Assembly: GCF_011764445.1 (NCBI RefSeq)
Contig: NZ_BLPG01000001.1
Location: forward strand, 7,333,001 to 7,397,000
Source of the DNA: Phytohabitans rumicis
Lineage (GTDB): Bacteria > Actinomycetota > Actinomycetes > Mycobacteriales > Micromonosporaceae
Reading direction: 5' to 3'
Length of the DNA: 64,000 nucleotides
Part shown: positions 1-8,024 of the stretch, in pieces
How the letters are laid out: each line of letters starts with the position of its first letter
Position numbering within the stretch: position 1 is the first letter of the stretch
Made by a program: the position numbers and the translations under genes
The notes under the pieces: generated by a model
Told to the model about the DNA's origin: nothing
The model's database searches: none
What the model saw: only the letters and a program-made list of their open reading frames with translations

Positions 1-1
1 C

Positions 2-1195
2 GACCCGGAGCCCGAAGTCGACATCGCCCTCAGCGGCGACCTGGTGCGCTCGCTAGGCGGCGGCCGGCCCTGGCTGGTCATGGAGCACTCCACCGGTGCG
101 GTCAACTGGCAACACGTCAACCGTGCCAAGCGGCCGGGGGAGATGCACCGCAACGCGCTGGCCCACGTCGCCCACGGCGCCGACGGTATCGCCTTCTTTC
201 AATGGCGAGCGGCAACAAACGGCGCCGAGCAATGGCACTCGGCAATGCTTCCCCACGCGGGCACCGACAGCCGCATCTGGGACGACGTCGTCCGCCTCGG
301 CGCGGACCTGAAGGCACTCGCGGAGGTACGGGGCAGCGAGAGCGCCGCGCGGGTCGCCATCGTCTGGGACTGGGACGCCCGCTGGGCCCTCGAACTGCCC
401 TCCCAGCCCAGCGGCGAACTGCGCTACCAGGACCTGGTGCGGGACTGGTACGCGCCGCTGTGGCGAGCGGGCGTCGCCGTTGACTTCGTCAGCCCCGGCA
501 GCCCCAACCTCGACCGCTACCGACTGGTGCTCGTCCCCAGCCTTTACCTGGTCGACGACGCTGGCGCGGCGAACCTCACGAACTTCGCCGAGCGCGGCGG
601 CACCCTGGTTGTCGGCTTCCACAGCGGCGCCGTCGACGAAAACTGCCACATCCGCCTGGGCGGTTACCCGGGCGCCTTCCGGGACGTCCTCGGTGTGCGC
701 ACCGACGAGTTGTTTCCCTTGCTGCCTGGCGAAAGAGTCGGCCTCACCGGCGACGTGCCGGCGGGGGCGACGGCTGGTCTGTGGTCGGAGCGGCTCCGGC
801 TCGCCGGCGCTGAAGCCGTCGCCACGTACGCCGACGGTCCGGTGGCCGGCATCCCAGCCGTTACCCGCCGCACTCGCGGCAGCGGAGCTGCCTGGTACCT
901 GGCGACCCACCCCGACTCCACCACACTGGCGGCCGTGCTCGACCGCATCCGACGGGAGGCGGGCGTACAGCCGGAGCGTGCGGCGCCGGCCGGGATCGAG
1001 GTGGTCCGGCGTTGCGGTGCGGACGCGGACTATCTGTTCCTGATCGACCACGCTGGAGTCGGCGCCGAGGTCACCGCTGATGGCGTCGAACTCCTCACTG
1101 GCAAGACGGTCTGCGGCTCCGTCACCGTCCCTGCTGGAGGCGTCGCGGTCGTCCGAGAGCCGCACCGACCGGCACCCAGAAACTGGCGAGGCTGA
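2..1195 (+). CDS. GH42 beta-galactosidase, C-terminal part (5' end outside window)
   Basis: The reading frame is open from base 2, so the start lies upstream. Residues just inside the window (LVMEHSTGAVNWQ) match the strand carrying the catalytic nucleophile of family 42 glycoside hydrolases; the Glu of VMEHS is the likely nucleophile. The following part (about residues 100-300) is the trimerisation, glutamine-amidotransferase-like domain (LVLVPSLYLVDD, GGTLVVGF), and a small beta domain ends the protein. It should hydrolyse terminal beta-galactosides in the cytoplasm. The stop is 5 bp before the aldo/keto reductase start, so the two are probably co-transcribed. Confidence 0.88.
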   Translation, partial: DPEPEVDIALSGDLVRSLGGGRPWLVMEHSTGAVNWQHVNRAKRPGEMHRNALAHVAHGADGIAFFQWRAATNGAEQWHSAMLPHAGTDSRIWDDVVRLGADLKALAEVRGSESAARVAIVWDWDARWALELPSQPSGELRYQDLVRDWYAPLWRAGVAVDFVSPGSPNLDRYRLVLVPSLYLVDDAGAANLTNFAERGGTLVVGFHSGAVDENCHIRLGGYPGAFRDVLGVRTDELFPLLPGERVGLTGDVPAGATAGLWSERLRLAGAEAVATYADGPVAGIPAVTRRTRGSGAAWYLATHPDSTTLAAVLDRIRREAGVQPERAAPAGIEVVRRCGADADYLFLIDHAGVGAEVTADGVELLTGKTVCGSVTVPAGGVAVVREPHRPAPRNWRG

Positions 1196-1200
1196 TCAAC

Positions 1201-2196
1201 ATGGCGTACGTGGCAAGCCCGAAACGATACGACGACATGGTCTACCGGCGCAGCGGCCGCAGCGGGTTGAAGCTGCCCGCGATCTCCCTGGGACTGTGGC
1301 ACAACTTCGGCCACGACCGCCCCGCCGAGCGCCAGCGCGAGATCGTGCGGCGCGCGTTCGACCTCGGCGTGACCCACTTCGACCTGGCCAACAACTACGG
1401 CCCGCCGTATGGCGCGGCTGAGGAGAACTTCGGCCGGATACTGGCCGCGGACCTGAAGCCGTACCGCGACGAGCTGGTCATCGCGACGAAGGCCGGCTAC
1501 GACATGTGGCCCGGCCCGTACGGTGACTGGGGTTCGCGCAAATACCTGACCGCGTCGCTGGACCAGTCGCTGCGGCGGATGGGCCTGGACTACGTCGACG
1601 TCTTCTACTCGCACCGCTTCGACCCGGACACGCCGATCGAGGAGACGATGGGCGCGCTGGACGCGGCCGTGCGCGCGGGCAAGGCGCTGTACGCCGGCAT
1701 CTCGTCGTACACGTCGGCGCAGACGCGCCGGGCCGCGGCGATCCTGAGGGACCTGGGCACGCCGCTGCTGATCCACCAGCCGTCGTACTCGATGTTCAAT
1801 CGCTGGACCGAACGCGACCAGCTGCTGGACACGCTGGCCGACGTCGGCGCGGGCTGCATCGCGTTCTCGCCGCTGGCGCAGGGCCTGCTCACCGACCGCT
1901 ACCTCAACGGGGTGCCGGACGACTCGCGCATGCGCAGCAGCCGGTTCCTCGACGAGGACGCGCTGACCCTGGGCAAGCGGGTGAAGGTCGAGGGGCTCAA
2001 CGCGATCGCCAAGCGGCGCGGGCAGTCGCTGGCGCAGCTGGCGCTGGCCTGGGCGCTGCGCGACGAGCGGATGACCAGCGTCGTGATCGGGGCGTCGAGC
2101 GTGGCGCAGCTGGAGGGCAACGTGGTCGCGCTGGGCGACCTGCACTTCACGGCCGAGGAACTCGCCGAGATCGACCAGTTCGCGACCGAGGGCTAG
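1201..2196 (+). CDS. aldo/keto reductase, YghZ/L-glyceraldehyde-3-phosphate reductase type
   Basis: 331 residues, full length for the AKR14-like group. The AKR tetrad is visible: Asp and Tyr in HFDLANNYGPPYG, Lys in IATKAGYDMW and His in FYSHRFD. The C-terminal NADPH-binding strand SVVIGASSVAQLEGN is intact. The family reduces aldehydes such as L-glyceraldehyde 3-phosphate or methylglyoxal with NADPH. It follows the GH42 gene by 5 bp, so a role beside sugar breakdown is plausible, but the substrate cannot be told from sequence. Confidence 0.9.
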   Translation: MAYVASPKRYDDMVYRRSGRSGLKLPAISLGLWHNFGHDRPAERQREIVRRAFDLGVTHFDLANNYGPPYGAAEENFGRILAADLKPYRDELVIATKAGYDMWPGPYGDWGSRKYLTASLDQSLRRMGLDYVDVFYSHRFDPDTPIEETMGALDAAVRAGKALYAGISSYTSAQTRRAAAILRDLGTPLLIHQPSYSMFNRWTERDQLLDTLADVGAGCIAFSPLAQGLLTDRYLNGVPDDSRMRSSRFLDEDALTLGKRVKVEGLNAIAKRRGQSLAQLALAWALRDERMTSVVIGASSVAQLEGNVVALGDLHFTAEELAEIDQFATEG

Positions 2197-2550
2197 TTGT
2201 CGAGGAGGTGTTTGATGATCGCGGCGGTGACCTCGGTGGTGGACGCGGTGCCACCGATGTCGCGGCTGTGGGTGCCGTTGGCGGTGGTGGTTTCGATGGC
2301 GCGGTGAATGGCTTTCGCCTCGTCGTTGAGTCCGAAGTGTTCGAACATGGAGGGGAAGCGTCGCTCGGGGTTGAGGTTGGCGCTGGCGGCGATGCCGAGG
2401 CTGCCGGCGAGAGCGCTGCCAGGGTCGGAGAGATGTCGGCGTTGAGTTGGATGCGACGACAACCGAGAGGTCCTCGGGGTGGAGCACGAACTTCGCCGGC
2501 CATGGCGTCGACGAGGACGCTCTCGCTTTCCACGTCGGGGTGGTCGGCGG
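2193..2550 (-). pseudogene. decayed isopropylmalate/tartrate-type dehydrogenase, C-terminal remnant
   Basis: Pieces of the decarboxylating dehydrogenase family appear in three frames: PDVESESVLVDAMAG, then KFVLHPEDLSVVVASN, then NADIS, then SALAGSLGIAASANLNPERR and FPSMFE. The final piece THSRDIGGTASTTEVT is the family's normal end. After FPSMFE about 30 residues (the usual PVHGSAPDIAGKGIANP stretch) are deleted and the text jumps to HFGLNDEAKAIHRAIE. At least three indels plus this deletion make it a true pseudogene. Its 3' end overlaps the aldo/keto reductase stop region tail to tail. Confidence 0.85.
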
Positions 2551-2621
2551 CGACCCGGCCGCGACCAACACCAGGACAGCGGCGAGCGCGGCCGCGCGTC
2601 GGCGACCGGAATATGTGTGGA

Positions 2622-3062
2622 TCATTCGGTGGCCTCCGCCAAGGTCTGCAGCGCCCGCACCACCGCGGCGCGCTCATCTTCAGGGACACGTTCAAGCAGG
2701 GCGGTCAGCCGCTGCTGGCGGGCCTCGGCCAGCCGGCCGGCAGCGGATGCGCCGGCCTCGGTCAACTCCAGCAGCACCCCGCGGCCGTCCTCGACCGCCG
2801 CCTGTCGGCTGATCCAGCCGCGCCCGACAAGGTTGGTGACCAGGCGGGAGACGGTGCTTTTCTCCAGGCGCAGCCGCCGGGCCAGCTCCACCTGGCGCAG
2901 CCGGCCATCCCGGGCGACCTCGGTCAGCGCGTGCGCCTCCGAGACCGGCAGTGGCTGCCCACATGGCGTCCGGTCCGGCTGGTGCAGACCGAAGCCGCGC
3001 ACGAAACGCATCAGCGCGTCTTGCGCTACCGCGACATCGGCGGTCTCATCCGGGTCGGCCAT
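2622..3062 (-). CDS. MarR-family transcriptional regulator
   Basis: About 146 residues from the ATG at 3062 (an upstream in-frame ATG at 3098 is less likely because it lies inside the operator repeats). The winged helix is clear: LRQVELARRLRLEKSTVSRLVTNLV as recognition helix region, then a wing (AAVEDGRGVLLELTEAG). It is divergent from the aldolase-like gene, and two near-identical 19-bp palindromes lie between them, one touching its own start codon. Autorepression and control of the neighbour are therefore likely. The ligand is unknown. Confidence 0.88.
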   Translation of the reverse strand: MADPDETADVAVAQDALMRFVRGFGLHQPDRTPCGQPLPVSEAHALTEVARDGRLRQVELARRLRLEKSTVSRLVTNLVGRGWISRQAAVEDGRGVLLELTEAGASAAGRLAEARQQRLTALLERVPEDERAAVVRALQTLAEATE

Positions 3063-3101
3063 GGTTCGACCGCACAACCAACTGGTTCGACTGTACAACC
3101 A
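3062..3101. promoter_or_regulatory. two tandem 19-bp palindromic operators (probable MarR sites)
   Basis: Site 1 (3062-3080) is TGGTTCGACCGCACAACCA and site 2 (3083-3101) is TGGTTCGACTGTACAACCA. Both have TGGTT/AACCA arms separated by 9 bp and differ at only two central bases. Their centres are 21 bp apart, two helical turns, so two dimers would sit on the same DNA face. Site 1 overlaps the MarR start codon. Binding by the adjacent MarR protein is inference. Confidence 0.7.
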
Positions 3102-3158
3102 TCGTGATGTCGGTCACGACCTATTGCCATGAGTTTGCAACAGCGACAGTCTGTGATC

Positions 3159-4244
3159 ATGACGACGCCCCAGACCGGCAGTCCCGTCCGCCAAGCCCTG
3201 TTCCTACACGCGCCGATCCGCCGGCAGCCGCACCTGGTGCTGCGTCAGATGCTCGACTACGTCGACCCGGACACGCCGCCGGACGGACCTGACGGGCCTG
3301 TGGCGCAGTTGGAGCGCAGCCTGGCCACCCTGCTCGGCAAACCAGCGGCGCTGTTCTTTCCCACCGGCACGATGGCCCAGCAGACCGCGCTGCGTATCCA
3401 CGCCGACCGGCGCGGCCGCCCGGCGTTCGCCGCCCACCCCCAGTCCCATCTGCAGGCGTGGGAGAAACAGGGCTACGCCGCCGTACACGGGTTGCGGTTC
3501 CACCCCGCCGGCGACCGGCACCGGCTGATGACCGGCGACGACCTGGCCGCGATCGGCGAGCCGCTCGGCGCCGTGGTCTGGGAACTGCCGCAACGCGACA
3601 TCGGTGGCCTACTACCCGCCTGGGACGACTTGACCGCCCAGGTGAGCGCCGTCCGCGCCACCGGCGCCGCCACCCACCTGGACGGCGCCCGCCTGTGGGA
3701 GGCACAACCGTTCTACCAACGGCCACTGGCCGAGATCGCCGCGCTGTTCGACACCGCCTACGTGTCGCTCTACAAAGGACTACAGGGCATCCGCGGCGCC
3801 GTCCTCGCCGCAGACGAGACCACCATCCGCGAGGCAGCCGTCTGGCGCACCCGGCTCGGCGGAAACATCCACGACGCCTGGCCGCTGGCGTTGGCGGCAC
3901 TGGTAGGGCTCGACACCCTCGCGGCACGGACGGTCGCCTACCACGCCCACACCATCGCACTGGTTCAAGCGATCAACACCGATGGCGCCGCCCTGGCCTG
4001 GCCGGACCCACCCCAAACGCCGATCTTCCACGTCCACCTGCCGGCAGCACCAGCCGCCGTCGAAAACGCCGCCACCGCCATGCTCACCGACCGAGGCATC
4101 CAGATGTTCGGCCGGACTCGCTCGGCACCCGACCCCACCCGCTGCAGCTTCGAGATCAGCGTCGGCGACAACGCCATGGCGTTCACACCCACCCAGGTCG
4201 TCGACCTCATCCGCGAACTGCTCCACCGGGCCGCGGCAAGCTAA
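3159..4244 (+). CDS. low-specificity threonine aldolase-like PLP enzyme (beta-eliminating lyase fold)
   Basis: About 361 residues. The fold-type I PLP signatures are present: PTGTMAQQTALRIH near the phosphate site, THLDGARLWEAQ with the cofactor Asp, and the Schiff-base Lys in VSLYKGLQGIRGAVLA. The family cleaves L-threonine or related beta-hydroxy amino acids to glycine plus an aldehyde. No good ribosome site distinguishes the ATG at 3159 from the one at 3129; 3159 gives the normal N-terminus (MTTPQTGSPVRQ). The two MarR operators immediately upstream suggest repression. Confidence 0.82.
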   Translation: MTTPQTGSPVRQALFLHAPIRRQPHLVLRQMLDYVDPDTPPDGPDGPVAQLERSLATLLGKPAALFFPTGTMAQQTALRIHADRRGRPAFAAHPQSHLQAWEKQGYAAVHGLRFHPAGDRHRLMTGDDLAAIGEPLGAVVWELPQRDIGGLLPAWDDLTAQVSAVRATGAATHLDGARLWEAQPFYQRPLAEIAALFDTAYVSLYKGLQGIRGAVLAADETTIREAAVWRTRLGGNIHDAWPLALAALVGLDTLAARTVAYHAHTIALVQAINTDGAALAWPDPPQTPIFHVHLPAAPAAVENAATAMLTDRGIQMFGRTRSAPDPTRCSFEISVGDNAMAFTPTQVVDLIRELLHRAAAS

Positions 4245-4373
4245 CGGTAGCCAAGAAACACCCACTAGAGGGTTCTCGCCGCCAGGCTGATCCTTCAGAA
4301 CCGCGAAGCTACGCCGGTGGCCGCCCTCCCAACCGGTCTTCTGGATGTGCGCGTAACCCGATCGGGTCCGGAC

Positions 4374-4404
4374 TTGTATCCGGTACCCAGGTACAGGTTT
4401 ACCG
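4374..4404 (+). promoter_or_regulatory. MerR-type promoter/operator
   Basis: A -35-like TTGTAT (4374-4379) is separated from a TTTACC/TTACCG -10-like element by 18-19 bp. The spacer is filled by the dyad CCGGTACCCAGGTACAGG (4380-4397). An overlong spacer carrying a GTACC..GGTAC dyad is the classic layout of metal-responsive MerR promoters. It lies 53 bp upstream of the first gene of the operon that runs to 6744 and includes two MerR-like genes. Confidence 0.7.
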
Positions 4405-4456
4405 TCGAACCAGACGGCGCCGAACCGGCGCCAGGAGCCGCCCTCGGGGGTATGCG

Positions 4457-4804
4457 ATGGATGTCCAGGTGCCCGACGCGTGCACGTTGCCGACCGCGGA
4501 GCAGCCGCTACGGCTGGCCGAGTTCGACGAGCTGTTCGCCACCGCGGTACGCCGGGTGGAACCGATCGCCGCCGATCACGTGCGGATGTCGCTGACCGGC
4601 CCCACGGGGCTCGCGGAGAAGGTGCGGGACCTGACCGCGCGAGAGAGCGAGTGCTGCTCCTTCTTCGCCTTCACCATCACCCCGCAACCGGCCACCGACG
4701 GCGAGGCGCTGGCCCTCGACATCAGCGTGCCGGCCGTCTACACCGACGTGTTGGACTCGTTGGCGCAGCGGGCCGCGGCCGTCTCGACGGGCACCGCGTC
4801 GTGA
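4457..4804 (+). CDS. hypothetical protein with paired-cysteine (ECCSF) domain
   Basis: 115 residues, first gene after the MerR-type promoter. The recognisable part is LTARESECCSFFAFTITPQ followed by LALDISVPAVYTDVLDSLA. The same pattern (LAAAEYRCCSFGSYTL..LTLQVRMPD) occurs at the C-terminus of the next gene, so the two proteins share a domain with a vicinal Cys pair that could bind a soft metal. I know no characterised function. The stop overlaps the next start by 4 bp (GTGA), so the genes are translationally coupled. Confidence 0.7.
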   Translation: MDVQVPDACTLPTAEQPLRLAEFDELFATAVRRVEPIAADHVRMSLTGPTGLAEKVRDLTARESECCSFFAFTITPQPATDGEALALDISVPAVYTDVLDSLAQRAAAVSTGTAS

Positions 4805-5670
4805 CCGCCTTGCTGTATCTGGCCGAGCTCGCCGACCGCGCCGGTGTGCCGGCTGCGCGGATGCGGGACTTCGACGACGCGGGGCTGTTGCCGGCCGCGC
4901 GCCGGGACGGTGACCGGTACGGCTACCACCCGGATGAGGCCACCGTCGTGCGGCTGTTTGACGACGCGGATCGGCTCGGCATCCCCACCGCCGACCTGAC
5001 CGACCTGGCCGCCGGCTGGCGGTCCGGTGACTGCCAGGCCGCTCAAGACACCCTCGCCCACGCCGTGACCCGCCGCACCACCGTCGTCCAGGACCAGATC
5101 ACCGCCCAACTGCGCGACGCCATGCAGGCGGGTGCCGGCAGGGACCGGTGGGCGCAGGTCACCGGCGACAGCCTCCCGGCGTTTGAGCAGGCCGCCTGCC
5201 TCCAGGCAGCCTCGAAGGTGCTGGCCGGCGCCGACCACACCGGCCCGTGCGGCCCCGAGTGTGCGTGCACGACCGCGTTGACCGCACCGGCCGCCACCTA
5301 CCAGTTCCCGGGCGGTGACGGCGACGCGTTGAGCTGCGACCTGGCCGCCGCCGGCGGCGACGCGCAGCAGCGGATCGGCGCCTGGCAGCAGGTCCTGGCC
5401 CAGGTTCAGGCCCGCGAGCCGCTGCCGGATACCACCACCGGGTTGGCGTTGCGGTTCCCGCTGGACGGGGACCTGGCCGCGATCCTTGCCCGGCTGGCCG
5501 CCGCCGAGTACCGGTGCTGCTCCTTCGGCTCCTACACCCTCGTCATTGACGGCGACGGGCTGACGCTGCAGGTCCGCATGCCCGACGGCGCCGCCGACCA
5601 ACTCGCTGCCGTGCCCGGCACCCCCGACACACCCGCATGGGAGGCACCTGGTGCGAACGATCGACCGTGA
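4801..5670 (+). CDS. MerR-like regulator with cysteine-rich sensor and ECCSF-type C-terminal domain
   Basis: 289 residues from the GTG at 4801. Residues about 4-70 form a divergent MerR winged helix (LAELADRAGVPAARMRDFDDAGLLP, then YGYHPDEATVVRLFDDADRLG). A helical linker follows, then a Cys cluster (GPCGPECACTTA, about residue 145-155). The C-terminus is a RCCSFGSYTL domain like that of the preceding gene. Cys-rich and vicinal-Cys segments suggest a soft-metal sensor. The arginine of the usual RYYE helix is kept (RMRDFDDAG) but its partners differ, so DNA binding may be altered. Confidence 0.72.
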   Translation: MTALLYLAELADRAGVPAARMRDFDDAGLLPAARRDGDRYGYHPDEATVVRLFDDADRLGIPTADLTDLAAGWRSGDCQAAQDTLAHAVTRRTTVVQDQITAQLRDAMQAGAGRDRWAQVTGDSLPAFEQAACLQAASKVLAGADHTGPCGPECACTTALTAPAATYQFPGGDGDALSCDLAAAGGDAQQRIGAWQQVLAQVQAREPLPDTTTGLALRFPLDGDLAAILARLAAAEYRCCSFGSYTLVIDGDGLTLQVRMPDGAADQLAAVPGTPDTPAWEAPGANDRP

Positions 5671-5761
5671 GGAACTACTCATCCTGCTCGGCAAAGCCGA
5701 CTGGACACTAGCCGGCCTGCCCCTGCACGGCACCCGCACGACCACACCGGAGGCCGCCTGA
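5651..5761 (+). CDS. small protein, 36 residues, overlapping both neighbours
   Basis: A GTG-initiated frame (MRTIDREELLILLGKADW...) overlaps the preceding gene by 20 bp. It ends TGATG, sharing one base with the next ATG. It is too short for ordinary gene finders, but its position and tight coupling argue that it is translated. No motif is recognisable. Confidence 0.45.
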   Translation: MRTIDREELLILLGKADWTLAGLPLHGTRTTTPEAA

Positions 5762-6197
5762 TGACCACCGAACGCGCCGGGCTGCGCACTGGTGAGGTCG
5801 CCGAACAGGCCGGCGTCAACATCCAAACCCTGCGCTACTACGAACGCCGCGGCCTGCTCGCCCAACCACGGCGCAGCATCGGCGGGCACCGCATCTACCC
5901 CGAAGACACCGTCACCCTGCTCGGCGTCATCAAAACCGCGCAACGGCTCGGCTTCACCCTCGACGAGGTCGCTGAACTCCTCGAAGCCGGCCGGCGCCGC
6001 CACCCTCACCCGACCTTCGCCAACGCGCCACCGACAAGATCACCGAGATCGACGCCAAGATTGCCGACCTGACCGCGATGCGTGACGCGCTCACCGAGGT
6101 TGTTGCCGCCGAGTGCGACAGCCTCGCCAACTGCACCTGCCCCGACTGCCCGATCCCTTTCATCGACATCAATCGCCTGGACGGAACCCGCCCATGA
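5761..6197 (+). CDS. MerR-family metal regulator, broken by a 1-base shift
   Basis: The N-terminal half (GEVAEQAGVNIQTLRYYERRGLL, GGHRIYPEDTVTLLGVIKTAQRLGFTLDEVAELLEAG) is a canonical MerR DNA-binding domain. The frame then runs off. From about 6012 a second frame supplies the missing half (DLRQRATDKITEIDAKIADL, AAECDSLANCTCPDCPIPF), the dimerisation helix and Cys-containing metal loop of mercury/copper-type MerR proteins. Adding one C in the run at 6009-6011 fuses both halves to 145 residues, the usual length. Its stop overlaps the next start (ATGA). A sequencing undercall is the simplest explanation. It probably acts at the promoter at 4374. Confidence 0.8.
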
Positions 6198-6496
6198 CCC
6201 TGCCCACGAAGTCGCCGGCCGCCGCCGGCCACCAACCCACCCCGATCCAGATCGACAACAAACCACCCACCCGGAGCAAGGTCACCGGCGCATTGGCCGC
6301 CCTCGCCTGCGCCGCCTGCTGCGCCCTGCCGCTGCTCATCGCCGCTGGCGTACTCACCGGTGCCGGCGCTGGCCTCCTGGAGAAGACCCTCATCGCTGTC
6401 GCCGCCATCCTGGGCGCCGCCGCCCTGGGCATGTGGTGGCTGCACCGGCGCCGCGGCGCCCGCGCTGGCTGCGGCACCGCAGGCTGTGACTGCTGA
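6194..6496 (+). CDS. small two-TM membrane protein, MerT/MerF-like metal transporter candidate
   Basis: 100 residues. A first hydrophobic helix carries the cysteine cluster [10 protein letters not shown], a second helix follows ([17 protein letters not shown]), and the C-terminus ends in Cys pairs (CGTAGCDC). A vicinal Cys pair in TM1 is the signature of MerT/MerF mercuric transporters, and the upstream genes are MerR regulators. Family assignment is by layout only; overall similarity to MerT is weak. Confidence 0.6.
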   Translation: MTLPTKSPAAAGHQPTPIQIDNKPPTRSKVTGALAALACAACCALPLLIAAGVLTGAGAGLLEKTLIAVAAILGAAALGMWWLHRRRGARAGCGTAGCDC

Positions 6497-6537
6497 TCTC
6501 GACGTGTTTCGGCGTCGCAGTGTGGTGGCATACCCCA

Positions 6538-6744
6538 GTGACGATCCTCCGGTCCATCGCCCTGTTCCTGGCCGCCGCTGTCGCTGAGATCGGCGGCGCG
6601 TGGCTCGTCTGGCAAGGTGTCCGCGAACACCGCCTCGCCTGGGCCATCGTCGTGGACAAGTTCCGCCCCGACCGCTACGACCTGACCGGCGCCGCACTCT
6701 GCCTGGCCGGCGTCGCCGTCATCATGTACGCACCACGCGGCTAA
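6538..6744 (+). CDS. YnfA/UPF0060 membrane protein with internal deletion
   Basis: Residues 1-27 ([31 protein letters not shown]) match the first helix of the YnfA family. The end ([33 protein letters not shown]) matches the fourth. Family members are about 108 residues; this has 68, because roughly 38 residues covering helices 2 and 3 are missing at REHR/LAWAI. The frame is kept. It is probably non-functional. GTG at 6538 is chosen because homologs begin at this point; an ATG at 6520 is also in frame. Confidence 0.7.
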   Translation: MTILRSIALFLAAAVAEIGGAWLVWQGVREHRLAWAIVVDKFRPDRYDLTGAALCLAGVAVIMYAPRG

Positions 6745-6929
6745 ACGCCGAGCGGGGGCGCTGACTCGACCCACGGGGTTGGCGGTGCGGGGGTTGACCT
6801 CGTCGGCGTCGGCGTTGGGGTTGCTGCTGCCGGTGCCGCGCCGCGATCTGACGGTTCTCGATGTTCGCGAGTTTGGGCACCATCCCCAAGGGCTCACCGG
6901 CTTGTTTCCGCCCTGCTCCCGATGCTGAC

Positions 6930-7883
6930 TCACGGTGGTGACGCGCGTCGCCGGTCCGCGCGATTCGCGGCATGATCGCGCGCCGCGTACGCAGATGGGC
7001 GTGCTGGCTGTCCACGACGCCGGATTCGGGGCTCCCGAGGGGTTCGGCTCGGGCGGGGGTGGACCGATTCGATGAAGGTGATCAGCTCCTCTGAGAGGAG
7101 TTCGGGTGCGAGCACGGGCGCGAAGTGGCCGACGCCCGGCAGTTCGCGGATGTGCGTGTCGGGGACATGCCGGGCGATGTGCTCTGCCGACTCGGCCCAC
7201 AGGGCCTTGAGCAAGGTCTGCTCGCCGCGCAGGACCAGCACCGGGACACTTACCTGCTCGAGCGCCTCGGGGTCGATGGACCGTGGGCCTTCGTAGGCGC
7301 GGTCCTGCCTGAGGTCGTTGAGCAGGGCCGGGACGGCGCCCGCCCAGCGCTCGAAGAAGGTCGTCGGCTCCAAGGCGGCGACTTCGTCGTCGGTGCAGAT
7401 CCCGGCGGCGAAGGCGCGGATGGCGTCGACGAGCCGGCCGTCGGCAGCAGCCATGCCCACCTTCTGCAACGCGGCGCCGAGCCGTGGCATGTCGGCTTCT
7501 CCCGAGCCGGGGACGACCGGCTCGTAGGTGGCGACGGCGATCACCGAGTCGCTCTGCGCCGCCGCGCCCAGACACCACGGCCCGCTGCCCGACCAGCCCA
7601 CGACGCCCACCGGCTCGCCGATGCTGTCGACGAAGGCGGTGACGTCCTCGACCAGGCGCGGCGGCGTGTGGTCGGGGTGGTCGCCCGACAGGCCGCGGCC
7701 GCGGGTGCTCGGCAGGTAGCAGGTGAACCGGTCGGTGAGGTGTGGCAGCAGCGCCTCCCAGGCGAGGTCGCCGTGTCCGATCCCGCCGTGGACCAGCACC
7801 AGTGCCGGTCCTTCACCCGCGACTCGTCCGGCGAGCTCGGTGCCGTCGGCGCAGACGGCTCGGTGGATCCGCTTGTCGTTCAT
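6930..7883 (-). CDS. alpha/beta-hydrolase
   Basis: The N-terminal 270 residues are a standard alpha/beta hydrolase: oxyanion motif LVHGGIGHG, nucleophile elbow GWSGSGP, acid after LVLRGEQ and catalytic His in LPGVGHFAP. The substrate is not predictable. From about residue 272 (HPRPSRTPREPR onward) there are some 45 extra Arg/Pro/Ala-rich residues that do not belong to the family, so the original stop was probably lost. It precedes, in the same direction, nothing closely coupled; the LuxR gene upstream is 141 bp away. Confidence 0.85.
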   Translation of the reverse strand: MNDKRIHRAVCADGTELAGRVAGEGPALVLVHGGIGHGDLAWEALLPHLTDRFTCYLPSTRGRGLSGDHPDHTPPRLVEDVTAFVDSIGEPVGVVGWSGSGPWCLGAAAQSDSVIAVATYEPVVPGSGEADMPRLGAALQKVGMAAADGRLVDAIRAFAAGICTDDEVAALEPTTFFERWAGAVPALLNDLRQDRAYEGPRSIDPEALEQVSVPVLVLRGEQTLLKALWAESAEHIARHVPDTHIRELPGVGHFAPVLAPELLSEELITFIESVHPRPSRTPREPRIRRRGQPARPSAYAARDHAANRADRRRASPP

Positions 7884-8024
7884 GGTGGTGCTCCCGATCG
7901 TTTCGGCGCCGGTGGTTGGCGCGTCTTCGAAAGGACGCTAGGAAGCGCGTCGGGTGCGGGGCATCGGCGGAACCAGCCGACCTGCGGCGGCTCGGCTACG
8001 CGGTCCTGCGTAGTCGCGTCCGGC

